NCBI GenBank assembly: GCA_900552455.1
Contig: URZX01000024.1
Location: 1-37,662, forward strand
Source of the DNA: an uncultured Peptococcaceae bacterium
GTDB lineage: Bacteria > Bacillota > Peptococcia > Peptococcales > Peptococcaceae
Direction: 5' to 3'
Length of the DNA stretch: 37,662 bases
The position numbers and the translations under genes are program-made. Within the stretch, counting starts at the first letter, position 1. Every line of letters begins with the position of its first letter. Below the pieces are notes generated by a model that ran no database searches, was not told the DNA's origin, and saw only the letters and a list, made by a program, of their open reading frames with translations. Shown piece after piece: positions 1 through 7,735 of this stretch.

Positions 1-14
1 TGACAATAGAAATA

Positions 15-48
15 CCCCCAATAATTCGGGTGTCCAAATTATTGGGGG
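15..48 (-). terminator. Hairpin, probable terminator of the leftward activase gene
   Basis: A perfect 12-bp inverted repeat (CCCCCAATAATT at 15-26 and its complement at 37-48) has a 10-nt loop. Read leftward it is followed by a T-rich stretch (TATTTCTATTG). It lies beyond the stop of the leftward activase gene, so it probably ends that transcript. The T-run is imperfect, hence moderate confidence. Confidence 0.55.
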
Positions 49-95
49 CACGTCACGGGTGTATTGCCCGAAGCAGGGTTTATCTATAGTCAGAG

Positions 96-146
96 TACGG
101 CTCCGTTTTGCAGAGCCGTGTTTTTGTGCCTGTAATTAGCTGAGAT
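96..146 (+). repeat. Dispersed repeat, copy 1 (about 52 bp)
   Basis: This stretch aligns with 8076-8128 with only a handful of differences. It contains a terminator hairpin followed by a T-rich spacer and the string CTGTAATTAGCTGAGAT. The right end of this copy contains the last codons and stop of the leftward activase gene. The similarity does not extend past the repeat on either side. Confidence 0.6.
97..125 (+). terminator. Intrinsic terminator for rightward transcription entering the window
   Basis: ACGGCTC (97-103) pairs with GAGCCGT (113-119) and is followed by a T-run (121-125). It would stop a gene lying left of the window that converges on the activase gene. It forms part of a repeat found again at 8076-8128. 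Confidence 0.55.
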
Positions 147-3100
147 AGAAAAGAAAGGCGCGCAATTTTGCCTGCACAGTGTCGTCCTGATCATCGTCCA
201 GGGCGAGAGTGAGATGAGGAAGGTTGGCGGCGGCGCCGGTCATTTCCAGGACGGTGGCGGTGTTCTCATAGCGCGGGGCGAGGCTGATTACGCCGCGTGT
301 TGTTTGCGCGAGGGCGCAGGCCTTAGCCAGGCGGTAGCGGCCGCCGGCGCCGGCAAAACGCGGCAGCGTTTGATCGGCAAGGGCACGCAGGTTTTGGTGG
401 TCGCCTGCGAAGCTGCTGCGCGCATGAAGGTGAAAGGCGAGATCACTGCACAGCTCGCGCCAATCGGCAGGAACGTTTATACCGGCGTCCTGCCAAAGCA
501 TGAGCAGGTATTCCGAGAGTGGCGCCCGAGAGAGTGCCCAGCCTTCTCGCTCAAGCTGAGCAGGCAGGCCGCCGTTGAGGGCAAAGAGGGTGAGCGGTTC
601 ACCAACCACGCCAAGACGCCGTGCGCCTACAGAGAGCGCTCCAATCTCTGCGGCGAGCTGGCGCAGGGCCTTGGCATCGGGAATATTTTGCGGCGCCAAT
701 TGGGCACGGGCCTCTGGCGGGGCGCAGAGCAGAAGATCTGCTGTAAGCAGGGCACGGAAAAAGCGTTCTGGTTCGGGCAGCGTCTGAGGCAGGGTTTCGA
801 GCTGCGGCGCCACCAGTGTCACATGACTGAGGCCGCGGCGCGCAAGCACAGCGCTGATTGCCCAGGCATATTGCCCGTCGGCCTCGGCGCCCTGGGTGCT
901 TGGCACGAGCACCTGAAACGGCCGGGATTCTCGTTCGGCGGCGGCCAAAGTGGCGCCGAGAAGCATGGCGTAGGGGAGGTATTCCTTGCTTGTGGTTTCA
1001 CTGCGACCTAGGCGTAAAGCTTCTGCATCGAGGGGGAGCGCACGGGTTTCCAGCTGCCAGGCCTGGGCGGCATAGCTACAAAGGTAAGGGGTAAATGGTG
1101 CCATTTCTGGCAGATAGAGCGGGCCGCCGTTTGGACGCGGCGTTGCGATTACAGAAGGATGTTGGGTGCGCACATCGGTGAGAGAAAAATCTGACGCAAG
1201 CGGTAAGGTTGGGCGGTTTTCCAGACTGTGCAGAAAGGCTTCGATGCGGGTAATGACGCCGACCGGAGAGAAATGCTCGTCAACTTCGATCTGTAGGTAG
1301 GGTTTGCCTGCCATTTCCTGGCGGAAAAGTGTCTGAAGCATGGTGTCCGGGCCGCAACCATGATTGGTGAGATAGACGGCGTAGAGGTTTGGGTGGTGTG
1401 CCACCAGCTTGGCGCCAGAGACGATGTGCTGACCAAACGGCCAGTAAAGGTTCGGATGATCTTGGGCGATGTCGAGGTCGTGGGCCGGCAGGTGTGAGAG
1501 GGTGATGACCTTGTGGCCGCGTTCCAAAAGCAGGCGGGGAATGCCCATATTGAGAACAGGGTCAGAAAGGCCGTAGTTGCGTGTGATGAGTACGAGCACC
1601 TTTTCGTCCGGCGCCAATCCTTCGAGCAGAGCTTTACCTTGCTTCTCGACGGCGGCAGTGTGTTTGCGTACAGCCATGGCGCCGGCCGTGAGCGCTGGCA
1701 GCAGACGTGGTTTGGGGATGTCGAGCACCTTGCCGAGCGTGAGCATGGCGCTGGCCATGGCTTCCTTGCCAAAGTCCAGATCAAAGACAGGGCTCAGCAG
1801 CGTGATTCCGCGTTCTTCCAGCTTTAGGGCGCGGGCGGCCAAAAGCGGTGCTGTTTGCATGTAGACACAGCCATAATTGTGTTCGACGCGAGAGGTTTCG
1901 TGGCGCATCGTGTGAATTTGCGGAATGAAGATATAATCTACGTTTTGTTCTGCCAGCCAGGCCATGTGTCCATGCAGAAGTTTGACAGGATAGCAGGTTT
2001 CGGCCTGCGCAGTGTTTTGCGCCAGCCGAATAATCTCTTCGTTGCTTGCCGGAGACAGGAGCACGTTGAACCCGAGGTTTTTGAAAAAAGTGTTGGCCAT
2101 CGGGAAAAATTTATGGAGCATCAGAGCGAAAGGCACGCCGACCGTCTTTTTGCCAGAGACCGGCGTTGGATCGTAACCCGCCAGCAGGAGCGCACCAGTT
2201 TTTTCGTAGAAGGCAATGTTCTGCTGCACGGCTGGTGGCAGAGCGGTCTCTTCGCCAGCGCTGGTGTCGAATCCATGGAAGCGGGACGGGCCTTCTGCCG
2301 CCTCCAGAGCGAGCAGCGCAGCGCCGTAAGCACCGCTGATGGAAAAACATGGCGAGACATGCAGACGCTTGCCGAGGACCTGACTGAAGGCGGCAACAAT
2401 GCCTGGGTTGTAGGCGACGCCACCCTGAAGAACGACGCAGTTGCCGACGGTTTTGTTTGCTACGACCTTGTGCAGATAGTTGCGCACGATAGAATGGCAG
2501 AGCCCGGCGCTTACATCCGCTGCCGAGGCACCGCGTGCAAGCGCTGTTTGTATGGCCGTTTCGATAAAGACGGTGCAGCGTTCGCCCAAAGCTGCCGGGG
2601 CCTCGGCTTTAAGGGCGAGGGCGCCGAAATCAGCCAAAGAGATGCCCATGCGCGCCGCCTGTTCTTCCACAAAGGAGCCTGTGCCGGCGGCGCAGATCTT
2701 GTTCATTTGAAAATCGACGACCTTGCCATCGCGCAAAGAAATGTATTTTGAATCCTGGCCGCCGATTTCAAAGACCGTGTCGGCCTCGGGCACCCAGGCT
2801 GTGGCAGCGCGTGCCTGAGCGGTGATCTCGTCGCGTACTACATCGGCGCCAATGAGCCGGCCAATGCGTGCGCGTCCCGAACCGGTGACACCGACAGCGA
2901 GAAAAGGCATCTTGTCATAGCGCCTGCGGATATTTTCCAGCCCCTGGCGCACGGCGGTCTCAGGATCGCCGGCGGTGCGCAGATACTGCAGGTCGATGAG
3001 GCTGCCGTCTGGCGCTACGAGCACCAGATCTGTGCTTGTGGAGCCAATGTCGATGCCGAGCATGCAGCCCTGCGGCGGGATCGTGCCGCTCGTTTCAGGG

Positions 3101-3993
3101 TCAGCGAGGCGCAGTCCCTCTGGCAGCAGGAGCGGCGGCAGACTTGGCAGCGGCGCGGTAGGCGGCAGATGGCTCAGACTGAGCGCCAATGCTTGGATAG
3201 AGCAAGTCGTCAGCGTCTGCGCTGCCAAGGCTGCTCCTACAGCGCCCACATGGTCAAAATGCGGTGGCAACAGGAAATCTTCCTCATCTAAGGCGAAGAC
3301 AGCACGCACCGCCTGCAGCACGCCAGGATTATGCCCCACACCACCAGCCAGCGCCAACGGTTTCTCCACAGGCAAACTGCGCACGATCACCGCCTTGTAA
3401 TTGCGCACCATGGCATAGCAAAGGCCGAGAAGAATGTCCTCCACCGGCACACCTTCCTGCTGACGGTGGATGATGTCCGTCTTGGCGAAAACGGCACAGC
3501 GCCCGGAAAGGCGCGGAATCGACTGCGCTTTTGCAACGTGCGCAGCATAGTCTTCGAGCGCCAGGCCCAGACGCGACATCTGATCTTCGAAAAAGGAACC
3601 GGTTCCACCGGCGCAGTGTTCGTTTACCGCAAAGCGCGGCGGCGTGCCGCGGCCCAATCCTGTGAGAAAACGTGCGCTTTGACTGCCCACCTCGATGAGC
3701 GCGCGCGCCTCCGGGGCCAGTAAGGCGATCCCTTGCTGCAGTGCGGGGATCTCGTCGAGCGCTGCCAAGCTGGGGCAGTTTTCTTGCAAACGTCCGCCCA
3801 TGCTGCCCGTGAGCACCACCGGCGCCTGCGGCCAGGCTTGCGCTAGCTCCGTCAGCAGCTTTTGCGCTGCCTGGGTCACATCGCCATGATGGCGTACAGT
3901 GCGCGTTTTTGCGACAGCGCCATCAACAAGAACCGCTGCCTTGATTGTGGCGCTGCCGCAGTCCACTCCGATGCTAAAAGCTTTATCTTTCAC
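136..3993 (-). CDS. 2-hydroxyacyl-CoA dehydratase activator, fused double-domain form
   Basis: A large (1285 aa) ATP-driven activator of the BcrAD/BadFG/HgdC family. HgdC hydrolyses ATP to push one electron into a 2-hydroxyacyl-CoA dehydratase. Two ASKHA ATPase modules lie in tandem, with phosphate loops near residues 8-16 (GVDCGSAT) and 313-321 (GIDIGSTST). Each module keeps both cysteines that in HgdC bridge a [4Fe-4S] cluster between two subunits: C127/C166 in the first and C434/C473 in the second. The chain could therefore be an internal pseudo-dimer. From about residue 615 follows a DUF2229-type region, then a tail resembling dehydratase subunits. The start is GTG at 3993, with GGGAGG eight bases upstream; an ATG two bases away is out of frame. 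The gene diverges from the Crp-family gene and probably shares its regulator. No dehydratase gene is in the window, so the partner is unknown. The family call is firm and the physiological substrate is not. Confidence 0.9.
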   Translation of the reverse strand: MKDKAFSIGVDCGSATIKAAVLVDGAVAKTRTVRHHGDVTQAAQKLLTELAQAWPQAPVVLTGSMGGRLQENCPSLAALDEIPALQQGIALLAPEARALIEVGSQSARFLTGLGRGTPPRFAVNEHCAGGTGSFFEDQMSRLGLALEDYAAHVAKAQSIPRLSGRCAVFAKTDIIHRQQEGVPVEDILLGLCYAMVRNYKAVIVRSLPVEKPLALAGGVGHNPGVLQAVRAVFALDEEDFLLPPHFDHVGAVGAALAAQTLTTCSIQALALSLSHLPPTAPLPSLPPLLLPEGLRLADPETSGTIPPQGCMLGIDIGSTSTDLVLVAPDGSLIDLQYLRTAGDPETAVRQGLENIRRRYDKMPFLAVGVTGSGRARIGRLIGADVVRDEITAQARAATAWVPEADTVFEIGGQDSKYISLRDGKVVDFQMNKICAAGTGSFVEEQAARMGISLADFGALALKAEAPAALGERCTVFIETAIQTALARGASAADVSAGLCHSIVRNYLHKVVANKTVGNCVVLQGGVAYNPGIVAAFSQVLGKRLHVSPCFSISGAYGAALLALEAAEGPSRFHGFDTSAGEETALPPAVQQNIAFYEKTGALLLAGYDPTPVSGKKTVGVPFALMLHKFFPMANTFFKNLGFNVLLSPASNEEIIRLAQNTAQAETCYPVKLLHGHMAWLAEQNVDYIFIPQIHTMRHETSRVEHNYGCVYMQTAPLLAARALKLEERGITLLSPVFDLDFGKEAMASAMLTLGKVLDIPKPRLLPALTAGAMAVRKHTAAVEKQGKALLEGLAPDEKVLVLITRNYGLSDPVLNMGIPRLLLERGHKVITLSHLPAHDLDIAQDHPNLYWPFGQHIVSGAKLVAHHPNLYAVYLTNHGCGPDTMLQTLFRQEMAGKPYLQIEVDEHFSPVGVITRIEAFLHSLENRPTLPLASDFSLTDVRTQHPSVIATPRPNGGPLYLPEMAPFTPYLCSYAAQAWQLETRALPLDAEALRLGRSETTSKEYLPYAMLLGATLAAAERESRPFQVLVPSTQGAEADGQYAWAISAVLARRGLSHVTLVAPQLETLPQTLPEPERFFRALLTADLLLCAPPEARAQLAPQNIPDAKALRQLAAEIGALSVGARRLGVVGEPLTLFALNGGLPAQLEREGWALSRAPLSEYLLMLWQDAGINVPADWRELCSDLAFHLHARSSFAGDHQNLRALADQTLPRFAGAGGRYRLAKACALAQTTRGVISLAPRYENTATVLEMTGAAANLPHLTLALDDDQDDTVQAKLRAFLFYLS

Positions 3994-4015
3994 ATGAATC
4001 CTCCCTTTCCTTCAT

Positions 4016-4044
4016 TTGACAATAGGGTTCGTTTAAGCTACAAT
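4016..4044 (+). promoter_or_regulatory. Promoter of the Crp-family gene
   Basis: A perfect -35 TTGACA (4016-4021), a 17-bp spacer and a -10 TACAAT (4039-4044) predict transcription from about 4051. This is the best consensus promoter in the region and needs no activator. Confidence 0.7.
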
Positions 4045-4061
4045 GGAATTATCGTAAACTA

Positions 4062-4090
4062 ACTGTAATCCATAGCAAACCTGCTGTCAG
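4062..4090 (-). promoter_or_regulatory. Predicted activase promoter (leftward)
   Basis: Read on the minus strand, CTGACA (4090-4085), a 17-bp spacer and TACAGT (4067-4062) form a plausible sigma-70 promoter with a start near 4055. The -35 is good and the -10 weak, as expected of an activator-dependent promoter. The GTTGC-N4-GCAAC palindrome abuts the -35 and overlaps it by one base. Confidence 0.5.
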
Positions 4091-4103
4091 TTGCCACAGC
4101 AAC
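4090..4103. promoter_or_regulatory. Crp/Fnr-type operator, copy 1
   Basis: GTTGC-CACA-GCAAC has the 5-4-5 symmetry of Crp/Fnr sites (Fnr: TTGAT-N4-ATCAA). Its centre, 4096.5, is 41.5 bp upstream of the predicted leftward start at 4055, the class II activator position. It also lies in the 5' leader of the regulator gene itself, about 46 bases after that start, where bound protein could act as a roadblock and give autorepression. Confidence 0.55.
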
Positions 4104-4116
4104 ACGGAGGGATAAG

Positions 4117-4791
4117 ATGAAGCGAATCATAGATGTCATGTGCCGCTGCCATCTCTTCGATGGCATCCCGGAAGATAAGTATAAGAATGTGTTGAACTGC
4201 CTGAATGCGCAGCTAAAGACTTACGCCAAGGACGCTGTCATCCTGCACATTGGCGAACAGCAAGGGCGGCCTGGTGTGGTCGTCTCAGGTAAGCTGCGCC
4301 TAGCCCTTTACAGCGAGGACGGCAACCTGCTCACCATCGACCGTCTCAGCGCCGGGCAGATCTTCGGCGAGACCCTGGCTTGTGCCAATAAGCAGGAAAG
4401 CCCCGTGCAGATCGATGCTTTGAGCGACGCCGAAGTGCTCTATCTCAGTTTCGATCCGCTTCTTCTTGAACAAGGGGCCAGCTGTCCGCACAAAATGCAG
4501 GTGACGGCCAATCTGCTGCGAGAGATGGGCCAGGGCGATCTCGTGCGCATCCAAAAAATGCGCATCCTTGCGCAAAATCGCCTGCGCAACAAGCTCAAGC
4601 TCTATCTTCAAAGTCTTGCCATCGGACCGGAGGGCGATCTTTGCCTGAACATGGGCCGCAGCGAGCTTGCCGAATATCTCTGCGTTGATCGCAGCGCCCT
4701 CTCGCGTGAGCTTAGCCGCATGCAGAAAGAGGGCATCCTCACCGTCCAGGGGCAGCACGTGCATATGCTGGACAAAGGTTTTCTCGAATAA
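4117..4791 (+). CDS. Crp/Fnr-family transcriptional regulator
   Basis: A 224-aa regulator with an N-terminal cyclic-nucleotide-type beta-barrel, a long dimer helix (about residues 125-160) and a C-terminal winged helix (about 170-215). The HTH segment reads GRSELAEYLCVDRSALSREL. Arg, Ser and Glu lie in the recognition helix, as is usual in the family. Cysteines occur at 9, 11 and near 28, but the spacing is not that of Fnr cluster ligands, so the effector cannot be predicted. The start ATG has GGAGG seven bases upstream. It sits between the divergent activase and the ABC/cupin operon, and matching palindromes lie before both. I infer that it activates both and dampens its own expression. It may sense a metabolite or redox signal, but the sequence does not show which. 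Confidence 0.88.
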   Translation: MKRIIDVMCRCHLFDGIPEDKYKNVLNCLNAQLKTYAKDAVILHIGEQQGRPGVVVSGKLRLALYSEDGNLLTIDRLSAGQIFGETLACANKQESPVQIDALSDAEVLYLSFDPLLLEQGASCPHKMQVTANLLREMGQGDLVRIQKMRILAQNRLRNKLKLYLQSLAIGPEGDLCLNMGRSELAEYLCVDRSALSRELSRMQKEGILTVQGQHVHMLDKGFLE

Positions 4792-4803
4792 ATGGATTGG
4801 TGC

Positions 4804-4850
4804 AAAAATCCGGTTGACGTTGCCATAGCAACGGACAGCCGGATTTTTTT
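4804..4850 (+). terminator. Intrinsic terminator of the Crp-family gene, overlapping an operator
   Basis: An outer stem (AAAAATCCGG at 4804-4813 with CCGGATTTTT at 4839-4848) encloses an inner stem (CGTTGC at 4818-4823 with GCAACG at 4828-4833). A T-run ends at 4850. The inner stem is the same palindrome as the candidate operator, so one stretch of DNA appears to serve both as a terminator and as a protein site for the next operon. Confidence 0.75.
4819..4832. promoter_or_regulatory. Crp/Fnr-type operator, copy 2
   Basis: GTTGC-CATA-GCAAC differs from copy 1 in one spacer base. Its centre, 4825.5, is 41.5 bp upstream of the start predicted from the -10 at 4855-4860. This is the same geometry as at the activase promoter. 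Confidence 0.55.
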
Positions 4851-4860
4851 GTGGAATAAT
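4832..4860 (+). promoter_or_regulatory. Predicted promoter of the ABC/cupin operon
   Basis: A weak -35 CGGACA (4832-4837), a 17-bp spacer and a -10 AATAAT (4855-4860) predict a start near 4867. The first base of the -35 is the last base of the palindrome, exactly as at the activase promoter. The poor -35 suits an activator-dependent promoter. Confidence 0.45.
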
Positions 4861-4924
4861 GCATGCAAGGTTCGCGGAGGCTAATCTTCGCGCCGGAAAA
4901 TCCATAAGAAAAGGAGAATCCCCC

Positions 4925-5953
4925 ATGAAACGTAAACTTGCTTCCCTTCTGATTGTCGCGACAATGCTCTTTACGCTTGCCGGCTGCGGCGGTGGCACTG
5001 CAGCCAACGAAAGTGCGGCAACGGAAAATTCTGCCGCCAGCGAAAGCGAATCAGCTGCATCCGCAGAAGCCACCACCATTTCTGTCGGCGTGCCGACCGC
5101 GCCGCCGGCTTTGCCCGTGCTTCATATGATCGAGGACAACCTTCTCGGTGAGGATGTGACCATCGAGCTTGCCACCTGGAATGCACCGGAAGAACTTCTG
5201 GCCATGGTCCAGGGCGGCGAGCATGATCTCTACGCCTTTCCGCTCACCGTCGTCTCCACCCTTTATAATAAAGGGATGGATGTGCGGTTGATGAACGTCA
5301 ACACCTGGGGCGTCACCTATTTCATGACCACCGATCCAGACTTCACCAGCTGGAGCGATCTTGCCGGCAAGACCGTTTACGTGCCGCTGCAATCTTCGCC
5401 GCCAGATGCCTTGACCCAGTATTTCCTCAATGAAGCAGGGCTCACCGTTGGAAAGGATGTGCAGATTGTCTACGCCAGCACCGCCGAAGTGGCCTCGCTG
5501 CTCGCTTCTGGCGAAGCCCAGTATGCCACCTTGATCGAACCGCAGGTAACCTCCGCCATGAAGCAGAACAGCGATGTGCGCCGCGCGCTCAGCTTTGAAG
5601 ACGAATGGCAGCGCGTCACCGGAACCGACACCATGATTCCAAATGCCGGCTTCGGCACCACCCAGCGTTTCCTTGATGAAAATCCAGAGCTTGCTGCCGA
5701 GTTCCAGGCCGCCTACGAAGAAAGCGTGCAGTGGGTGCTCGACAATCCAGCCGAGGCTGCTGCCCTTGCGGAAAAATACCTTGATATGAACGCCACAGTC
5801 GTGGAAGCGGCCATTCCAACCATGGGTCTCACCTTCAAGAGCGCCGAAGACGCCAAACCGGAGCTTGACGACTTTTACCAGCTTCTCTACGATTTTGATC
5901 CATCGATGATCGGCGGCGAACTACCAGATGAAGGCATGTTCTATGCCGGCTAA
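4925..5953 (+). CDS. ABC transporter substrate-binding lipoprotein (NrtA/SsuA/ThiY-like)
   Basis: A 342-aa lipoprotein that captures a small solute outside the membrane for the permease and ATPase encoded next. A signal peptide ends in the lipobox LAGC within the first 22 residues and is followed by a low-complexity Ala/Ser/Glu linker (to about 50). The body has the periplasmic-binding type II fold of the NMT1/SsuA/NrtA group. The start chosen is ATG 4925, because AAGGAG stands just upstream and the signal peptide begins there; an upstream in-frame ATG adds only 22 unlikely residues. The ligand cannot be read from the sequence: nitrate, sulfonates, taurine, pyrimidine precursors and aromatic acids are all known for relatives. 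Linkage to cupins and to a dehydratase activator hints at an organic acid, but that is inference. Confidence 0.85.
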   Translation: MKRKLASLLIVATMLFTLAGCGGGTAANESAATENSAASESESAASAEATTISVGVPTAPPALPVLHMIEDNLLGEDVTIELATWNAPEELLAMVQGGEHDLYAFPLTVVSTLYNKGMDVRLMNVNTWGVTYFMTTDPDFTSWSDLAGKTVYVPLQSSPPDALTQYFLNEAGLTVGKDVQIVYASTAEVASLLASGEAQYATLIEPQVTSAMKQNSDVRRALSFEDEWQRVTGTDTMIPNAGFGTTQRFLDENPELAAEFQAAYEESVQWVLDNPAEAAALAEKYLDMNATVVEAAIPTMGLTFKSAEDAKPELDDFYQLLYDFDPSMIGGELPDEGMFYAG

Positions 5954-6692
5954 AGCAGCGCTATGGCTGCGCCGGCTGCTCGGCGCGGGCCTGCTTTTGG
6001 CAGTATGGCAGCTTGCTTCGCTGCATTTTCCGCCGCTTGTCGTGCCGCCCATTTCCTCAGTGCTGGAGCGACTTGTGACTCTGGTGCAGGATCCAGCCTT
6101 TTGGCCTACTGTGGGCACCACCTTACTGCGGCTTATTGCTGGACTTGGCATCGGTATAGCCATCGGCGCTGTGCTGGGGCTGCTTTTTGGCCTGTCGCGC
6201 AGCGTGGAAGACATTGGCATGCCCTTCATCCATGTGCTGCAGTCTGTGCCGCCGGTCTGCTGGGTAGTGTTGGCCCTCGTTTGGTTTGGCTTCAACGGCC
6301 GGCCTTGCGTGTTTATCGTTGCCGCCGCCACCATCCCGACCGTTGTCATCAACCTCTGTCACGGTGTGCGCAGCGTAGACCGCGACCTTCTCGAAATGGC
6401 GCGGCTCTATCGTTTTTCTCGCTGGAAGACCCTGTGGCATATCACCCTGCCTTCAATCCGGCCGTATTTTCGCTCCGCCCTTGAGATCGTCATTGGCGGC
6501 GGTTGGAAACTTGCCGTCATGGGTGAAGTGCTGACCACCTCCAGCGGCATTGGCGGCGCCATCACCACCGCCCGCCTTAATATTGAGCCAGATGCCATCA
6601 TCGCCTGGTCCATCTTGCTCGTCCTTGGCTGCTTTGCCACGCAGAAACTGCTGCGCATCCTCTTTTGCCGAAAGGAGACTCGCCCATGCTGA
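5943..6692 (+). CDS. ABC transporter permease (SsuC/TauC-like)
   Basis: An inner-membrane permease of about 249 aa with some six hydrophobic spans. It carries a cytoplasmic coupling loop of the BPD_transp_1 type in the second half (about residues 145-175, around EMARLYRFSRWKTLWHITLP), which contacts the ATPase. It should form a homodimeric channel with the neighbouring ATPase. The start at 5943 is preferred because GAAGG lies eight bases before it; ATG 5928, five codons upstream, is possible. The gene overlaps the end of the binding-protein gene and the start of the ATPase gene, so the three are translationally coupled. Confidence 0.87.
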   Translation: MPAKAALWLRRLLGAGLLLAVWQLASLHFPPLVVPPISSVLERLVTLVQDPAFWPTVGTTLLRLIAGLGIGIAIGAVLGLLFGLSRSVEDIGMPFIHVLQSVPPVCWVVLALVWFGFNGRPCVFIVAAATIPTVVINLCHGVRSVDRDLLEMARLYRFSRWKTLWHITLPSIRPYFRSALEIVIGGGWKLAVMGEVLTTSSGIGGAITTARLNIEPDAIIAWSILLVLGCFATQKLLRILFCRKETRPC

Positions 6693-7372
6693 CCCTAGAA
6701 CACGTCTCGAAAAGCTACGGCGGGCTGCCTGTGCTCAATGATCTTTCGCTTACCCTTTCCGAAGGCGAGATCCTTGCTCTCATCGGGCCCTCGGGCTGCG
6801 GCAAAAGCACCCTGCTCAACATCATCTCCGGACTTGTTCGTCCAGATGCGGGCAGCGTCAGTGGCGCCGATGTCAAGATGAGTTATATGTTTCAGAGCGC
6901 GCGGCTGCTGCCCTGGCGCACCGTGCGCGAAAACATCCGCATTGTCCGCGAGGATGCTGCAGAAGAGGAAGTCGCTGCCATCATTGCCGCCGTTGGCCTG
7001 CAAGGCTTTGCCGACTACTACCCCGGGCAGCTTTCTGGCGGCATGGCCCGCCGCTGTGCCCTGGCCCGTGCCTTTCTCTTTGGCGGCGCCATCTTTCTCA
7101 TGGATGAGCCTTTCTCCGGACTCGACTATGGCATTCGCATGGAAATGGTTGATATGCTCCTTTCCATATGGCGGCGCGAAAAGCCAGGCGTGCTCTTTGT
7201 CACCCACGAAATCGATGAAGCCCTTACCGTTGCGACCCGTATCGCCATTCTTTCCGACCGGCCAGCCAGCGTCTGCCACAGCTTCACCCTTCCCGGCGCC
7301 GAAGGCCGCGACGCCTCCGCACCTGAGCTTTCCGAGATTCGCCGCGAAATCATCCACCACATCACCCACTGA
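6686..7372 (+). CDS. ABC transporter ATP-binding protein (SsuB/TauB-like)
   Basis: A 228-aa cytoplasmic ATPase that powers the importer. Visible motifs are Walker A GPSGCGKST (about residues 34-42), a Q-loop (YMFQS), a signature LSGGMARR in place of LSGGQ, Walker B IFLMDEPFSGLD, and an H-loop THEIDEA. The length is normal for the SsuB/TauB group. The start at ATG 6686 has AAAGGAG nine bases upstream and overlaps the permease stop by seven bases; an upstream TTG is much less likely. The Gln-to-Met change in the signature is mild and should not abolish activity. Confidence 0.88.
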   Translation: MLTLEHVSKSYGGLPVLNDLSLTLSEGEILALIGPSGCGKSTLLNIISGLVRPDAGSVSGADVKMSYMFQSARLLPWRTVRENIRIVREDAAEEEVAAIIAAVGLQGFADYYPGQLSGGMARRCALARAFLFGGAIFLMDEPFSGLDYGIRMEMVDMLLSIWRREKPGVLFVTHEIDEALTVATRIAILSDRPASVCHSFTLPGAEGRDASAPELSEIRREIIHHITH

Positions 7373-7384
7373 AAGGAGCGCCGT

Positions 7385-7714
7385 ATGGACACCCTTCGTA
7401 ATCTACCCCTCGAGACACCCCAGCCCCTCGCCGACCTCATTGCTATTCAGCCAGGCAGCGTTGTCAGCATGGCTCTCTCAAGGAGCGACCATTGCCAGAT
7501 GACTTTGCTTGCCTTTGCTGAGGGAGAAGGTGTCAGCGAAGAGCGCTACTTCGGCGACACCCTCTACCTCGTTCTTGAAGGCGCCATGACTCTGCGGCAG
7601 CAAGGCACGCGCCACACCCTGCAGAGCGGCGACGGCCTGCTCATCCCAGCAGGCACCAGCCACGCCATCGGCGGTGCAGGGCCTTTTAAAATTTTGCAGA
7701 TCACCCTACAATAA
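7385..7714 (+). CDS. Cupin-domain protein, first of a tandem pair
   Basis: A small single-domain cupin (109 aa) of the RmlC-like barrel type. The first cupin motif (GEGVSEERYFGDTLYLVLEG) has lost the usual His pair, while the second keeps one His (PAGTSHAI). Metal binding is therefore probably weak or absent, and a binding or sensing role is possible. It begins 12 bases after the ATPase stop behind AAAGGAG, so it belongs to the transporter operon. It is clearly paralogous to the next gene, with a conserved order of QPGSVVS, FGD, LEG and IPAG segments. Function unknown; enzymes, lyases and storage proteins all use this fold. Confidence 0.75.
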   Translation: MDTLRNLPLETPQPLADLIAIQPGSVVSMALSRSDHCQMTLLAFAEGEGVSEERYFGDTLYLVLEGAMTLRQQGTRHTLQSGDGLLIPAGTSHAIGGAGPFKILQITLQ

Positions 7715-7735
7715 CCCACACACGGAGGAATCATC

